Positions 17,479 through 25,739 of a stretch of DNA of 64,000 bases are shown one piece after another. Source of the DNA: Actinomyces sp. AC-20-1 (GTDB taxonomy: Bacteria; Actinomycetota; Actinomycetes; Actinomycetales; Actinomycetaceae). The stretch is taken from contig NZ_JACJVC010000011.1 in NCBI RefSeq assembly GCF_023369555.1, forward strand, positions 23,492 through 87,491. Reading direction: 5' to 3'. Each line of letters starts with the position of its first letter. Positions within the stretch are counted from its first letter, which is position 1. The notes below the pieces were generated by a model. It saw only the letters and a program-made list of their open reading frames with translations. It was not told where the DNA came from and searched no databases. The translations under genes were made by a program, and so were the position numbers.

Positions 17479-18912
17479 TCACTCGGCGCTGGCCGCGGAG
17501 GCGGAGGAGGCGCTGGAGGCCGCGCTCGCGGAGGAGGCGGAGCCCGCCGAGTCGGTGTCGGTCGGGGAGGCGAGGCGCTCGACCTCGGAGACGATCTTCT
17601 GGGCGTCGCGCTCGTCGGAGCCGATGAACTCCGTGAGGTCGACGTCGGCGCCGTCGGTGTCCTTGACGCTCACCTGGCGCAGGGCCAGGGCGAGGGACTT
17701 GTTGCGGGCGATCTCGGAGACGAAGGCCGGGATCTGGCCGGCCTGCTGGGCGCCCTGCATGAACTGGGCGGGCTCCATGCCGTACTGCTGGGCCGTCTGG
17801 ACGAGGAAGTCGATGAGCTCGTCCTGGGAGACGTTGGCGTCGATCTGCTCGGCGAGGACGTCGAGGATGATCTGGTCGCGCACGCCGGTGGAGATGTCCT
17901 CACGGATCTCGGCGGCGTGCGGGTCGTCGTCCTTCTTGCCCTCGGCCTTGAGGTGGGCGCTGACCTCCTGGTCGACCAGGGCCTCGGGGACGTCGAGGAC
18001 GACCTTCTCGCGCAGGACGTCGAGCAGGCCGTCGCGGGCGGCGATGGCCTGGTCGCCGGCCTTGCGCTGGGCAGCCTGCGTGCGCAGGTCCTCGCGCAGC
18101 TCGTCGATGGTGTCGAACTCGGAGGCCATCTGGGCGAAGTCGTCGTCGGCCTCGGGCAGCTCGCGCTGCTTGACGGCGGAGGCGGTGACGGTGACCTCGG
18201 CCTCCTCGCCCTCGTGCTCGCCGCCGGCCAGGGTGGTGGTGAAGGTGGCGGACTCCTCGGCCTTGAGGCCGCGCAGGGCGGTGTCGAGGCCCTTGAGCAT
18301 GTTGCCCTTGCCGATCTCGTAGGAGACGCCGGAGGCGGAGTCGACCTCCTCGCCGTCGATGACGGCCTTGAGGTCGATGGTGACGAAGTCGCCGGTCTTG
18401 GCCTTGCGCTTGACGGCCTTGAGGGAGCCGAAGCGGGCGCGCAGGTTCTCGAGCTCGGTCTCGACGTCCTCGTCGGTGACCGTGACGGGGTCGACCGTGA
18501 TCTCGAGGCCGTCGAGCTCGGGCAGCTCGATCTCGGGGCGGACGATGACCTCGGCGGTGAAGACGAGCTGTCCGCCCTGGGCGCCGGTGAGGTTGGGCAG
18601 CTCGGTGACCTCGACCTCGGGCTGGGCCATGGGCACGCGGCCGGTCTCGTTCAGGGCCTCGCGGTAGAAGTCGTTGAGCTTGCCGTTGACGGCCTCCTGG
18701 ATGACGGAGGCGCGCCCCACGCGCTGGTCGATGACCTGGTTGGGGACGTGGCCGCGGCGGAAGCCGGGGACCTGGATCTGGGAGCCGATCGACTTGTAGG
18801 CGGCGTCGAGGCTGGGCTTGAGCTCCTCGTAGGGGACCTCCACGGTCAGCTTGAGGCGCGCGGGGTCAAGGTTCTCGACAGTGCTCTTCACGGGGTTCTG
18901 CTCCGAAGTCAT
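17479..18912 (-). CDS. tig: Trigger factor, ribosome-associated chaperone and peptidyl-prolyl isomerase
   Basis: 477 residues from the ATG at 18912 (MTSEQNPVKSTVENLDPARL). The ribosome-docking signature is VPGFRRGHVPNQVI (family GFRxGKxP, with His in place of Lys). The FKBP-like PPIase domain spans about residues 155-250 (TGDFVTIDLKAVIDGEEV, GMLKGLDTAL-like segment, FTTTLAGGEHEGEEAEVTV), and the C-terminal chaperone arms follow. The tail is a Ser/Ala low-complexity run (SASSASAASSASSAS), longer than usual. It stands apart from the clp genes, although in many bacteria tig is adjacent to clpP. TAAGAT at 18981-18986 (minus strand) could be its -10 element. Confidence 0.95.
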   Translation of the reverse strand: MTSEQNPVKSTVENLDPARLKLTVEVPYEELKPSLDAAYKSIGSQIQVPGFRRGHVPNQVIDQRVGRASVIQEAVNGKLNDFYREALNETGRVPMAQPEVEVTELPNLTGAQGGQLVFTAEVIVRPEIELPELDGLEITVDPVTVTDEDVETELENLRARFGSLKAVKRKAKTGDFVTIDLKAVIDGEEVDSASGVSYEIGKGNMLKGLDTALRGLKAEESATFTTTLAGGEHEGEEAEVTVTASAVKQRELPEADDDFAQMASEFDTIDELREDLRTQAAQRKAGDQAIAARDGLLDVLREKVVLDVPEALVDQEVSAHLKAEGKKDDDPHAAEIREDISTGVRDQIILDVLAEQIDANVSQDELIDFLVQTAQQYGMEPAQFMQGAQQAGQIPAFVSEIARNKSLALALRQVSVKDTDGADVDLTEFIGSDERDAQKIVSEVERLASPTDTDSAGSASSASAASSASSASAASAE

Positions 18913-19047
18913 GGTGCGGTGAGTCGCACGGCTCCTGCTGCGGAGCCGGCGGACGCCGTCGGGAGGCGTCAATCCGTGCCATCTTATGGCAAGGGCGCGT
19001 CGCCGCGAAAAACGGCCCGGAGCCCGGGCCCCGCCCCGTCATCGGCG

Positions 19048-19338
19048 TCAGCCGAGGTAGGCGCTGCGGCCGGAGACCACCACGGCCAGGCGCGAGCGCG
19101 GGACCTGGGCGACGGCCCGGACCGCAGCGGTCGTGCGGGCGTGGACCTCGCGGGCCTCGGCGTCGTCGGTACCGGTGAAGCGGGCGGTGACGCGCGGCTC
19201 GCCCCGCACGACGTCGACCTGGAGGGCCTCGAGGACGGTGGTGGCCTCGACGGCCCCACGCACGGCGTGCTCGACGTCGTGGGGTGAGCGACCCGGTGCG
19301 AGGTCGCCGATGCTCAGGACACTGCGGTAGGAGGGCAT
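19048..19338 (-). CDS. Hypothetical small protein starting at the tRNA-Pro 3' end
   Basis: 96 residues from the ATG at 19338 (MPSYRSVLSIGDLAPGRSPH). No family is recognised. The sequence alternates short strands and helices (VEHAVRGAVEATTVLEALQV, RVTARFTG, RLAVVVSGRSAYLG), with codon use like the neighbours, so it looks like a real small protein. Its first base is the final A of the encoded CCA of tRNA-Pro, so no room exists for a separate leader. It may be translated from a tRNA read-through transcript, or start at an internal codon. The overlap is unusual, and the gene call is moderate. Confidence 0.5.
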   Translation of the reverse strand: MPSYRSVLSIGDLAPGRSPHDVEHAVRGAVEATTVLEALQVDVVRGEPRVTARFTGTDDAEAREVHARTTAAVRAVAQVPRSRLAVVVSGRSAYLG

Positions 19339-19414
19339 GGTCGGGGTGGCGGGATTTGAACCCGCGGTCTCCTGCCCCCAAAGCAGGCGCGCTACCAAGC
19401 TGCGCTACACCCCG
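19338..19414 (-). tRNA. tRNA-Pro (anticodon TGG)
   Basis: On the minus strand the cloverleaf starts with CGGGGTG and ends with CACCCCG plus discriminator A. It has a D-arm AGCGCAGCTTGGTAGCGC, an anticodon stem CCTGC/GCAGG with loop TTTGGGG (anticodon TGG), and a T-arm GCGGGTTCAAATCCCGC. CCA is encoded at 19338-19340. Confidence 0.96.
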
Positions 19415-19469
19415 TGGGTGCGAGTGAGGCCGCCGCCGGGCTACCGACGACGGCCTCACTCGTCAACCG

Positions 19470-19540
19470 AGCGGGTGACGGGAATCGAACCCGCGCAATC
19501 TGCTTGGAAGGCAGAGGCTCTACCATTGAGCTACACCCGC
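19470..19540 (-). tRNA. tRNA-Gly (anticodon TCC)
   Basis: The cloverleaf on the minus strand runs from GCGGGTG to CACCCGC plus discriminator T. The D-arm is AGCTCAATGGTAGAGC, the anticodon loop is CTTCCAA (anticodon TCC) and the T-arm is GCGGGTTCGATTCCCGT. CCA is not encoded, in contrast to the neighbouring tRNA-Pro. Confidence 0.96.
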
Positions 19541-19575
19541 GAGGACGTGAGCCGGAGGACCGGCCCGCCCAGGTC

Positions 19576-19740
19576 TCAGTGCTCGATGAGACCGGTCTTG
19601 TAGGCCTTCGCCAGGCGGCGGGGCACGGTGATCTCGCGACCGGCGACGCGGATGGTGTTGAGCTCGGTGAGCTCGGCCTTCCACTGCGAACGGCGGTTAC
19701 GGGTGTTGCTGCGGGACATCTTCCGCTTCGGCACTGCCAT
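19576..19740 (-). CDS. rpmF: Ribosomal protein L32, cysteine-free form
   Basis: 54 residues beginning [17 protein letters not shown], the diagnostic N-terminus of L32, a protein of the large ribosomal subunit. The C-terminal half ([20 protein letters not shown]) has no Cys, so this is the zinc-independent type that is usual in several actinobacteria. An open frame extends upstream to 19929 but would run through the spacer, and MAVPKRK is the conserved start. AGGAG at 19748-19752 (reverse) precedes it. It sits upstream of the tRNA genes on the same strand. Confidence 0.95.
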   Translation of the reverse strand: MAVPKRKMSRSNTRNRRSQWKAELTELNTIRVAGREITVPRRLAKAYKTGLIEH

Positions 19741-19919
19741 GAGCCCGCTCCTCTCAAAGTCTGGGGATCCTTCGATCCAACGGAAACTGGACCGAGGGAC
19801 ACCATAACGACTCCGAGCAACCCGGTTCCACTCCGGCGACGGCGCCGCCGTGTGAGATCGCTCCCGTGCACAGCGCCCGGGCGCACCCGCCACCCGCTCC
19901 GGTCTGCGACGATGCCACC

Positions 19920-20597
19920 ATGCCAGCAACCCCCGACGCCCCCGTCCTCACCCTGGCCCGCGGGCGCCAGCCGGAGACGGACCTCGAGGTCAGGCGCTCG
20001 CACTTCCTGGCCCGCGCCGCGCGCACGGACACCGAGGCCGAGGCTCGCGCCCTCATCGCCGAGGTCCGCGCCGAGCACCCCACGGCGCGCCACCACTGCT
20101 CGGCCTTCGTCATCGGCGTCCCCAGTGCCCTGCCCGTCGAGCGCTCCAACGACGACGGCGAGCCCTCGGGCACGGCCGGCCAGCCGATCCTCGAGGTGCT
20201 GCGGGGCACGGGCCTGGTGGGGGTGAGCGTCGTCGTCACTCGTTACTTCGGCGGCACGCTGCTGGGCACGGGCGGACTCGTGCGGGCCTACTCCCAGGCC
20301 GCCGCCCAGGCGCTGGACGCGGCGCGGCGCGCACGCCTGGTCACCCGGCACCTGTGGGACGTGCGCGTGCCCGTGGGCGAGGCCGGACGGCTCGAGGCCG
20401 ACCTGCGCGCCCTCGCCGGCCCCCGGGACGGGGCGCTGTCCGTGGAGGAGACGGTCTGGGGCGCCACCCACGCCGTCCTCATGCTGTCCACCGACTCCCC
20501 CGACGCCGACGGGCTCTCCGCCCTGCTCGCCTCCGTGAGCCAGGGCTCCGCGGTGCCTCAGGCGGCGGGCAGCCGGGTCGTCGAGCAGCCCTGCTGA
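19920..20597 (+). CDS. YigZ/IMPACT-family (UPF0029) protein
   Basis: 225 residues from the ATG at 19920. The N-terminal IMPACT domain has the signature segments KxxFLA-like [39 protein letters not shown] and [22 protein letters not shown]. The C-terminal EF-G domain V-like region is shorter. YigZ of E. coli is thought to bind nucleic acid or help translation; its precise role is not established. An earlier GTG at 19866 would add an improbable Pro-rich extension. GACGAT 6 bp before the ATG fits a leaderless transcript. Confidence 0.9.
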   Translation: MPATPDAPVLTLARGRQPETDLEVRRSHFLARAARTDTEAEARALIAEVRAEHPTARHHCSAFVIGVPSALPVERSNDDGEPSGTAGQPILEVLRGTGLVGVSVVVTRYFGGTLLGTGGLVRAYSQAAAQALDAARRARLVTRHLWDVRVPVGEAGRLEADLRALAGPRDGALSVEETVWGATHAVLMLSTDSPDADGLSALLASVSQGSAVPQAAGSRVVEQPC

Positions 20598-20724
20598 GGC
20601 TCACGCTCCGGCTCCGGCCGGCCCTCAGCGGGCCGCCGCACCGGTCCCGGTGTCCGGGGCCCGACGGCGGCCGGGTCCCGGACAGGCCGGCGTTCCACCG
20701 TCAGCGGACCAGGATGCGGTCTTC

Positions 20725-20755
20725 TTGACGCCCTCCCCGGGCCGGGGTCTATGGT
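20725..20755 (+). promoter_or_regulatory. Predicted promoter of the leader peptide-cysK-cysE operon
   Basis: TTGACG at 20725-20730 is a good -35 element. TATGGT at 20750-20755 (19-bp spacing), or the overlapping TCTATG at 20748-20753 (17-bp spacing), serves as -10. Transcription would begin about 60 bp before the leader peptide. Confidence 0.6.
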
Positions 20756-20820
20756 CCCCCCAGACCAGCAGGCCGTCGGCTCCACGCCCGGCCGGCCACG
20801 CACAGGAAGGGAGGACCCCA

Positions 20821-20877
20821 TGACCGCCGCCAGCGTCATGCGCGTGATGTCCGCCTCCTGTGGCCGGTGTCTGTAGG
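20821..20877 (+). CDS. Cysteine-rich leader peptide upstream of cysK
   Basis: An 18-residue reading frame, MTAASVMRVMSASCGRCL, ends in TAG at 20875-20877. GGAAGGGAGGAC at 20806-20817 is a very strong ribosome-binding site for so short a frame. Two Cys codons stand near the end (SCGRCL), just before the stop, and the cysteine biosynthesis genes follow. In actinobacteria, short leader peptides with clustered Cys codons act as cysteine-responsive attenuators: slow translation at Cys codons changes the downstream RNA structure. Here that role is inferred from position and content. Confidence 0.7.
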
Positions 20878-21059
20878 GCGCCAGGCCTCGACACCGTGCG
20901 CGCGTCGCTGCGCGCATGCCCGGCGCTCGGGCTCCCAGGAGCCGCCCCGTCCCCCGCCACCGTGCCCACGGCACACCGCGACGGTGGCCCCGCCGTCGGG
21001 ACACCACCCCCGGCAGCCCCCACCCGGCACCCGCCGGACCCCACCTGAGGAGAAGCATC
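20878..21059 (+). promoter_or_regulatory. Leader region between the Cys leader peptide and cysK (possible attenuator)
   Basis: This 182-bp stretch has no credible gene. A hairpin TGCGCGCG-TCGC-TGCGCGCA (20897-20916) begins 20 bp after the leader stop codon, where the pausing or release of a ribosome would affect it. More GC-rich complementary segments follow (CCGTGCCCACGGC near 20960). AGGAGAAG at 21047-21054 is the cysK ribosome-binding site. Confidence 0.45.
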
Positions 21060-21983
21060 ATGGCCTACCTGTCCAACATCACCGAGGCCGTCGGCGGCAC
21101 CCCGCTCGTGCGCATCAACCGCGTGGCCTCCGGCCCGGCCACCGTCCTGGCCAAGGTCGAGGCCTTCGAGCCCGCCAGCAGCGTCAAGGACCGCATTGCC
21201 CTGTCCATCGTCCGCGACGCCGAGGCCTCCGGCGCCCTCAGGCCCGGCGGCACCATCGTCGAGGCCACCAGCGGCAACACCGGGGTCGGCCTGGCGATGG
21301 TCGGCGCTGCCCTGGGCTACAAGGTCATCATCACGATGCCCGAGACCATGTCCAAGGAGCGCCGCGCCCTCATGCGCGCCTTCGGCGCCGAGCTGGTCCT
21401 CACCAGCGAGGGCGGCGTCGCCGGGGCCGTCAAGCGCGCCGAGGAGGTCCAGGCCGCCACCCCCAACTCGATCCTGGCCTCCCAGTTCACCAACCCGGCC
21501 AACCCGAGGGTCCACCGCGAGACCACCGTCCTGGAGATCCTGGAGCAGGCCGGGCAGGTGGACGCCTTCGTGGCCGGCATCGGCACGGGCGGCACCCTCA
21601 CCGGTGTGGGCACCGTCCTGCGCGAGAGGGTCCCGGGCGTGCGCGTCTACGGCGTCGAGCCCACCGAGTCCCCGCTGCTGAGCGAGGGCAGCGCCGCGCC
21701 CCACAAGATCCAGGGCATCGGGCCCAACATCGTCCCCGAGGTCCTTGACCAGGGCATCTGGGACGAGCTGCTGCACATCAGCTCCGAGGACGCCCTGACC
21801 TACGCCCGTCGCGCGGCCCGTGAGGAGGGGCTGCTCGTCGGCATCTCCTCCGGTGCGGCCCTGGCGGCCGCCGACCTGCTCTCGCAGCGGCCCGAGCTCG
21901 CCGGCAAGACGATCGTCACCGTCCTGCCGGACACGGGTGAGCGCTACCTGTCCACCCCGCTGTACAGCGAGTACCTCAACTGA
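21060..21983 (+). CDS. cysK: Cysteine synthase A (O-acetylserine sulfhydrylase)
   Basis: 307 residues. This PLP enzyme makes cysteine from O-acetylserine and sulfide. Lys43 in PASSVKDRIA is the Schiff-base lysine. TSGNTGVGLAM binds the substrate carboxylate, and GIGTGGTLTGVG holds the PLP phosphate. The C-terminus DTGERYLSTPLYSEYLN is typical of CysK. The C-terminal tail of serine acetyltransferase docks in the CysK active site in many bacteria, and cysE follows directly. ATG at 21060 with AGGAG is a clear start. Expression is probably under the upstream Cys leader peptide. Confidence 0.96.
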   Translation: MAYLSNITEAVGGTPLVRINRVASGPATVLAKVEAFEPASSVKDRIALSIVRDAEASGALRPGGTIVEATSGNTGVGLAMVGAALGYKVIITMPETMSKERRALMRAFGAELVLTSEGGVAGAVKRAEEVQAATPNSILASQFTNPANPRVHRETTVLEILEQAGQVDAFVAGIGTGGTLTGVGTVLRERVPGVRVYGVEPTESPLLSEGSAAPHKIQGIGPNIVPEVLDQGIWDELLHISSEDALTYARRAAREEGLLVGISSGAALAAADLLSQRPELAGKTIVTVLPDTGERYLSTPLYSEYLN

Positions 21984-21988
21984 GACCC

Positions 21989-22030
21989 GCCGACGGCGGC
22001 CCCACCGGGAACAGGAGGGCCGCCGTCGGC
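21989..22030 (+). terminator. Hairpin between cysK and cysE
   Basis: GCCGACGGCGGCCC (21989-22002) pairs with GGGCCGCCGTCGGC (22017-22030), a perfect 14-bp stem 5 bp after the cysK stop and 41 bp before cysE. It may partly terminate transcription or stabilise the cysK mRNA, giving less CysE than CysK. Confidence 0.55.
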
Positions 22031-22071
22031 GTTGGGTCGGCTGAGAGAGCGCACCCCCACCCAGGAGCACC

Positions 22072-22695
22072 ATGAACTCCACCTCACAGGCCCCCGGCAA
22101 GACCCGGCGCGGCCGCACGGGCTCGGCACGTGCCCACACCCTCATCGACCTGGCCAAGGAGGACCTGGCCACCGCGCGCAGGCAGGACCCGGCCGCCCGC
22201 TCCAGCGCCGAGGTCGCCCTCCTGTACCCCGGGGTCCACGCCGTGTGGGCATACCGCCTCGCCCACCGCCTGTGGGCGCGGGGGCACAAGTTCACGGCCC
22301 GGGCCGTCTCCCAGACGGCCCGCAACCTCACCGGCATCGAGATCCACCCGGCGGCGGTCCTCGGGCGGCGCCTGTTCATCGACCACGGCATGGGTGTCGT
22401 CATCGGTGAGACCGCGCAGGTGGGCGACGACGTCCTCATCTACCACGGGGTCACGCTCGGCGGGGTCTCGACCCGGCCGGGCAAGCGCCACCCCACGATC
22501 GGCAACGGTGTGCAGATCGGGGCGGGGGCGAAGGTCCTGGGCCCGGTGACCGTGGAGGACAACGCGAAGATCGGTGCGAACGCGGTCCTGGTGAAGAACC
22601 TGCCGGCCGACCACGTGGGTGTGGGGGTGCCGGCCCGGGTGCGCGACCCGCGCACGGACCCCGAGCTCATGATGGACCCGACGATCTACATCTGA
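22072..22695 (+). CDS. cysE: Serine O-acetyltransferase
   Basis: 207 residues. It transfers acetyl from acetyl-CoA to serine, the first committed step to cysteine. The short helical N-terminal domain ([24 protein letters not shown]) is followed by left-handed beta-helix hexapeptide repeats ([43 protein letters not shown]). His in [13 protein letters not shown] and IYHGVTLGG are the expected catalytic and structural residues. The C-terminus ends in DPTIYI; a C-terminal Ile is the residue that inserts into CysK to form the cysteine synthase complex. It belongs to the short actinobacterial type and follows cysK. Confidence 0.96.
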   Translation: MNSTSQAPGKTRRGRTGSARAHTLIDLAKEDLATARRQDPAARSSAEVALLYPGVHAVWAYRLAHRLWARGHKFTARAVSQTARNLTGIEIHPAAVLGRRLFIDHGMGVVIGETAQVGDDVLIYHGVTLGGVSTRPGKRHPTIGNGVQIGAGAKVLGPVTVEDNAKIGANAVLVKNLPADHVGVGVPARVRDPRTDPELMMDPTIYI

Positions 22696-22728
22696 GCCCG
22701 GGCCCCGCCGGGAGCCGGCCCGCCCCGC

Positions 22729-24069
22729 TCAGCGCAGGACGGTGCCCCCGGCGAGGTCGACGAGCCGGCGGAAGACCTCTCCCCCGCTGGCGCGCGAGCC
22801 GTTGTGCTCGTACTCGCTCGTCACCCAGGTGCGCAGGCCCGGGACGAGGGCGGCGGTGGCCAGTGAGGTCTGAACCGGCACGTAGACGTCACGGGCGTAG
22901 ACGGCGGCAGCCCCGCTCACCCCGGCCGCGGCGCTGGCGCCGAGGGCCCGCTCGTCGTACAGGCGCGGCCACTCGACGTCGGCCAGGGCCTCGGCGACCC
23001 CCGCCCAGGGGCGCAGGAGCGGGTCGTCCTCGATCATCCGGGGCGTGACGTGCTCGCCGGTGAGCAGGGTCGGGTCGGCGTCGAAGGCGGTGGGGCGCAC
23101 GCGCTCGGCGGCCCAGGCGGTGCGGCCGCCGTCGGCCCAGCAGGACTCGTGGATGACGGCGTACAGCGGGTTGCGGGCCGTGAAGGCGAGTGAGTCCACG
23201 AGGTCACAGCGCAGGGCCCAGGAGGCCGGGTCGCGCTCGAGCAGGTGGTGCATGGCGTCCATGCCGCCGCTGGCGCCCAGCAGGGAGCCGAGCGAGCGCA
23301 CCCGCTGCGGCCCCACGGGCGCGCCGTGGGGGTCCAGGAGCTCGCCGCGGCGGGCCGCCTGGACGAGGGCGGCCACGCGGTCGCGGTCGCCGGGGTAGCG
23401 GGCGTAGTGCTCCTCGCTCCTGACGCGCATCGACTCGTAGGTCAGGGCGTAGACCTCGTCGATGGTCCGGCCGACGGCGGGCAGTCCGCCGGTGAGGTGG
23501 ACCCGGTCGAGCGAGTCCGCGTGGGCGCTGAGGTAGCGCACGCAGCAGAAGCCCCCGAAGGACTGGCCCAGCAGGCTCCAGCGCTCGATGCCCAGCGCCC
23601 GGCGCAGGTCCTCGCAGTCCTCGACGATCTCGTCGGCCCTGAAGTGGGTGAGCAGGCGGGCGGTGCCGGCGTCGTCGCCCCCGGCACCGGGGTGGTCGAC
23701 GGGGGTGGAGCGGCCGGTGCCGCGCTGGTCGAGGAGGATGACGCGGTAGTGCTCGAGGACGGTGCCGAGCCAGCCGAGGCCGGCGTCGGGGCTGGGGCGC
23801 GGGGCCTCGCAGCCGGGGCCGCCCTGGAGGAAGACCAGGGGCGGGCGGGCCAGGGGGTCCGACGGCGTCGCCCCGGTCCCGGCGCGGGCGACCTCGCGCG
23901 CGTAGACCGTGAGCGTGGGTGTGCCGTCCGGCCAGGTGTCCCCGCCCCCGGAGCGGTCCAGGGCGACGGTGAGGTGGTGCTCGCGGGTCAGGAGCCCGGC
24001 GTTGGCCGTGGACCAGGGGCCGGAGACCAGGCGCGGGGAGGCCGGTGGGGACGTCTGGGTCGGTGTCAT
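22729..24069 (-). CDS. Alpha/beta hydrolase, S33 (prolyl aminopeptidase-like) family
   Basis: 446 residues. The oxyanion region LVFLQGGPGCEAP and the nucleophile elbow LLGQSFGGFC (Ser170) are those of family S33. The catalytic His is probably in SEYEHNGSRASGG near residue 420, and LLDQRGTGRST is another family motif. These cytosolic enzymes cut an N-terminal proline or other small residue from peptides. No signal peptide is present. It overlaps the downstream Nei/Fpg gene by 4 bp (ATGA), with the glycosylase upstream, an operon that joins DNA repair and peptide degradation without an obvious common role. Confidence 0.88.
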   Translation of the reverse strand: MTPTQTSPPASPRLVSGPWSTANAGLLTREHHLTVALDRSGGGDTWPDGTPTLTVYAREVARAGTGATPSDPLARPPLVFLQGGPGCEAPRPSPDAGLGWLGTVLEHYRVILLDQRGTGRSTPVDHPGAGGDDAGTARLLTHFRADEIVEDCEDLRRALGIERWSLLGQSFGGFCCVRYLSAHADSLDRVHLTGGLPAVGRTIDEVYALTYESMRVRSEEHYARYPGDRDRVAALVQAARRGELLDPHGAPVGPQRVRSLGSLLGASGGMDAMHHLLERDPASWALRCDLVDSLAFTARNPLYAVIHESCWADGGRTAWAAERVRPTAFDADPTLLTGEHVTPRMIEDDPLLRPWAGVAEALADVEWPRLYDERALGASAAAGVSGAAAVYARDVYVPVQTSLATAALVPGLRTWVTSEYEHNGSRASGGEVFRRLVDLAGGTVLR

Positions 24070-25088
24070 GGCGCCACGCTACCCACCGGCGCGGGGCCGG
24101 CGGGGCAGCGGGCCTGGCAGGCCGGGCACCAGAACAGGCGCCGCCCGGCCACGTCCTTGCTCCTCACTGGTGCGCCGCAGCGCAGGCAGGGCCGGTCGGC
24201 GCGGTGGTAGACGTACCAGCGGCCGGCCTCCTCGTCGTCCTCGGGCAGGGGGACGGGGACGTCGTCGGGCTCGACGGTCGTGATGAAGCCCGTGGCGACA
24301 CCGTGCTCCATGAGCGGCACGAGGTCGTCCCACACGGCGCGCAGGCGCGCCTCGCTCACGTGCTGGCCGGAGCGGAAGGGGCTGATGCCGCAGCGCAGCA
24401 GGGTCTCGGCCCGGTAGATGTTGCCGACGCCGGAGATGACCGACTGGTCCATGAGCAGCTCGCCCACGGCCTTGCGGCGGCGGCGGACGTTGGCCACGAA
24501 GAGCTCGCGGTCGCCGTCGGCGCGCAGGGGGTCGGGGCCCAGGCGGCGGCGCACGGCCGCGACGCCGTCGGCGTCGAGCAGCTCGCAGGCGGCGGGTCCG
24601 GTGAGGTCGGCGACGCCGTGCTCGCCCAGCAGCCGCAGGCGCACCGCCCCGCGCGGCTCGGGCGCACGCCACTGGCCCGGGGCGGGTGCGGTGGGCGCGT
24701 CGTCGGGCCCACCGGCCAGGCCGGACAGGGCGGAGCCGCCGCCGTGCGCCAGGGCGTGCTCGCCGCGCTCACCGACGCGCCTGCGCGGGGCGCCGATGGC
24801 GTGCGGGGCGGTGAAGGAGGCGTCGCCGTCGAAGGTCCACGAGCCGTACAGGCCCAGGTGGATGCGCAGCCAGGTGACCGCGGTGTCGTCGGCGGGCACG
24901 TCCGCCTCGGGTGCGAAGGGCAGGAAGAGGTGCTTGCCGTGGGCCTGGGCGCCGAGGAGCACCTGGCCGTCGAGGCGCTCGGCCCCGGCGGCGAAGCGCC
25001 CCTGGGGGGAGGTGGCAGCCAGGCGCTGGCCGCCGTAGAGCTCGCTGAGGGCGGCGCTGAGCCGGTGGATGGTGTGGCCTTCGGGCAT
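24066..25088 (-). CDS. Fpg/Nei-family DNA glycosylase, endonuclease VIII-like
   Basis: 340 residues. After removal of Met, Pro1 and Glu2 (MPEGHTIHR) are the catalytic pair for base excision and beta/delta elimination. The helix-two-turn-helix part contains MDQSVISGVGNIYRAETL, and the C-terminal zinc finger is CLRCGAPV with CPAC. PEGHT at the N-terminus is the Nei-like version rather than PELPEVE of MutM, so oxidised pyrimidines are the likely substrates. A hydrophilic insertion with GGGSALSGLAGGPDDAPTA at about residues 110-140 is not usual. ATG at 25088 is the only start that places Pro at position 2. Confidence 0.93.
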   Translation of the reverse strand: MPEGHTIHRLSAALSELYGGQRLAATSPQGRFAAGAERLDGQVLLGAQAHGKHLFLPFAPEADVPADDTAVTWLRIHLGLYGSWTFDGDASFTAPHAIGAPRRRVGERGEHALAHGGGSALSGLAGGPDDAPTAPAPGQWRAPEPRGAVRLRLLGEHGVADLTGPAACELLDADGVAAVRRRLGPDPLRADGDRELFVANVRRRRKAVGELLMDQSVISGVGNIYRAETLLRCGISPFRSGQHVSEARLRAVWDDLVPLMEHGVATGFITTVEPDDVPVPLPEDDEEAGRWYVYHRADRPCLRCGAPVRSKDVAGRRLFWCPACQARCPAGPAPVGSVAP

Positions 25089-25180
25089 GTGAGGACCGTA
25101 CCCGAGGGCCTGGGCCCGAGGTCCCACGGTCCGCCGGCGGCCCGTCCCGCTCCGGCGGCCTCCGGGCCCTGGCCGGGTTC

Positions 25181-25642
25181 TCAGGCGCCCTGGTGGGCGC
25201 GCCTCTCGTACTCGGCGAGCTGGTCGATGCGGCGCTGGTGGCGCTCGTCGCCGCTGAAGGGCTCGGCGATGTAGAGGTCCACCAGGTGCAGGGCCTCCTC
25301 GAGGCTGTGCATGCGGCCGCCGACGGCGATGACGTTGGCGTCGTTGTGCTGGCGGGCCAGGCGGGCCGTGTCCTCGTTCCAGGCCAGGGCCGCGCGCACG
25401 CCGTCCACGCAGTTGGCGGCGATCTGCTCGCCGTTGCCGGAGCCGCCGATGACGACGCCGAGGCTGCCCGGGTCCGCGACGACGGCCTCCGCGGCCTCGA
25501 TGCAGAAGGAGGGGTAGTCGTCGAGCGGGTCGTAGGTGCGGGCGCCGTGGTCGATGACCTCGTGGCCCTGCTCGCCCAGGTGCGTGACGAGGGCGGTCTT
25601 GAGCTCGAAGCCGGCGTGGTCGGAGGCGATGTGGATGCGCAT
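25181..25642 (-). CDS. rpiB: Ribose-5-phosphate isomerase B
   Basis: 153 residues. It interconverts ribose 5-phosphate and ribulose 5-phosphate in the pentose phosphate pathway. MRIHIASDHAGFELK is the N-terminal phosphate-binding segment. GGSGNGEQIAANCVDGVRAAL has Glu instead of the catalytic Cys of E. coli RpiB; actinobacterial enzymes, as in mycobacteria, use a Glu here. ARQHNDANVIAVGGRMH completes the active site. It is on the minus strand, separate from nei by about 90 bp. Confidence 0.95.
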   Translation of the reverse strand: MRIHIASDHAGFELKTALVTHLGEQGHEVIDHGARTYDPLDDYPSFCIEAAEAVVADPGSLGVVIGGSGNGEQIAANCVDGVRAALAWNEDTARLARQHNDANVIAVGGRMHSLEEALHLVDLYIAEPFSGDERHQRRIDQLAEYERRAHQGA

Positions 25643-25739
25643 GGGTGGGATTGTGCCTCACGCGAACACGTCGCGTCAGAGGCGCGGCAGGGCGCTGCGG
25701 GCGCCGGTGGGTACCGGGCCCAGGCGCTACCTTGGCCCC

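Noticed and set aside
19576..19929. A longer N-terminal form of ribosomal protein L32.
   Set aside because: The extension is Arg/Ser-rich intergenic translation, and MAVPKRK is the conserved L32 N-terminus.
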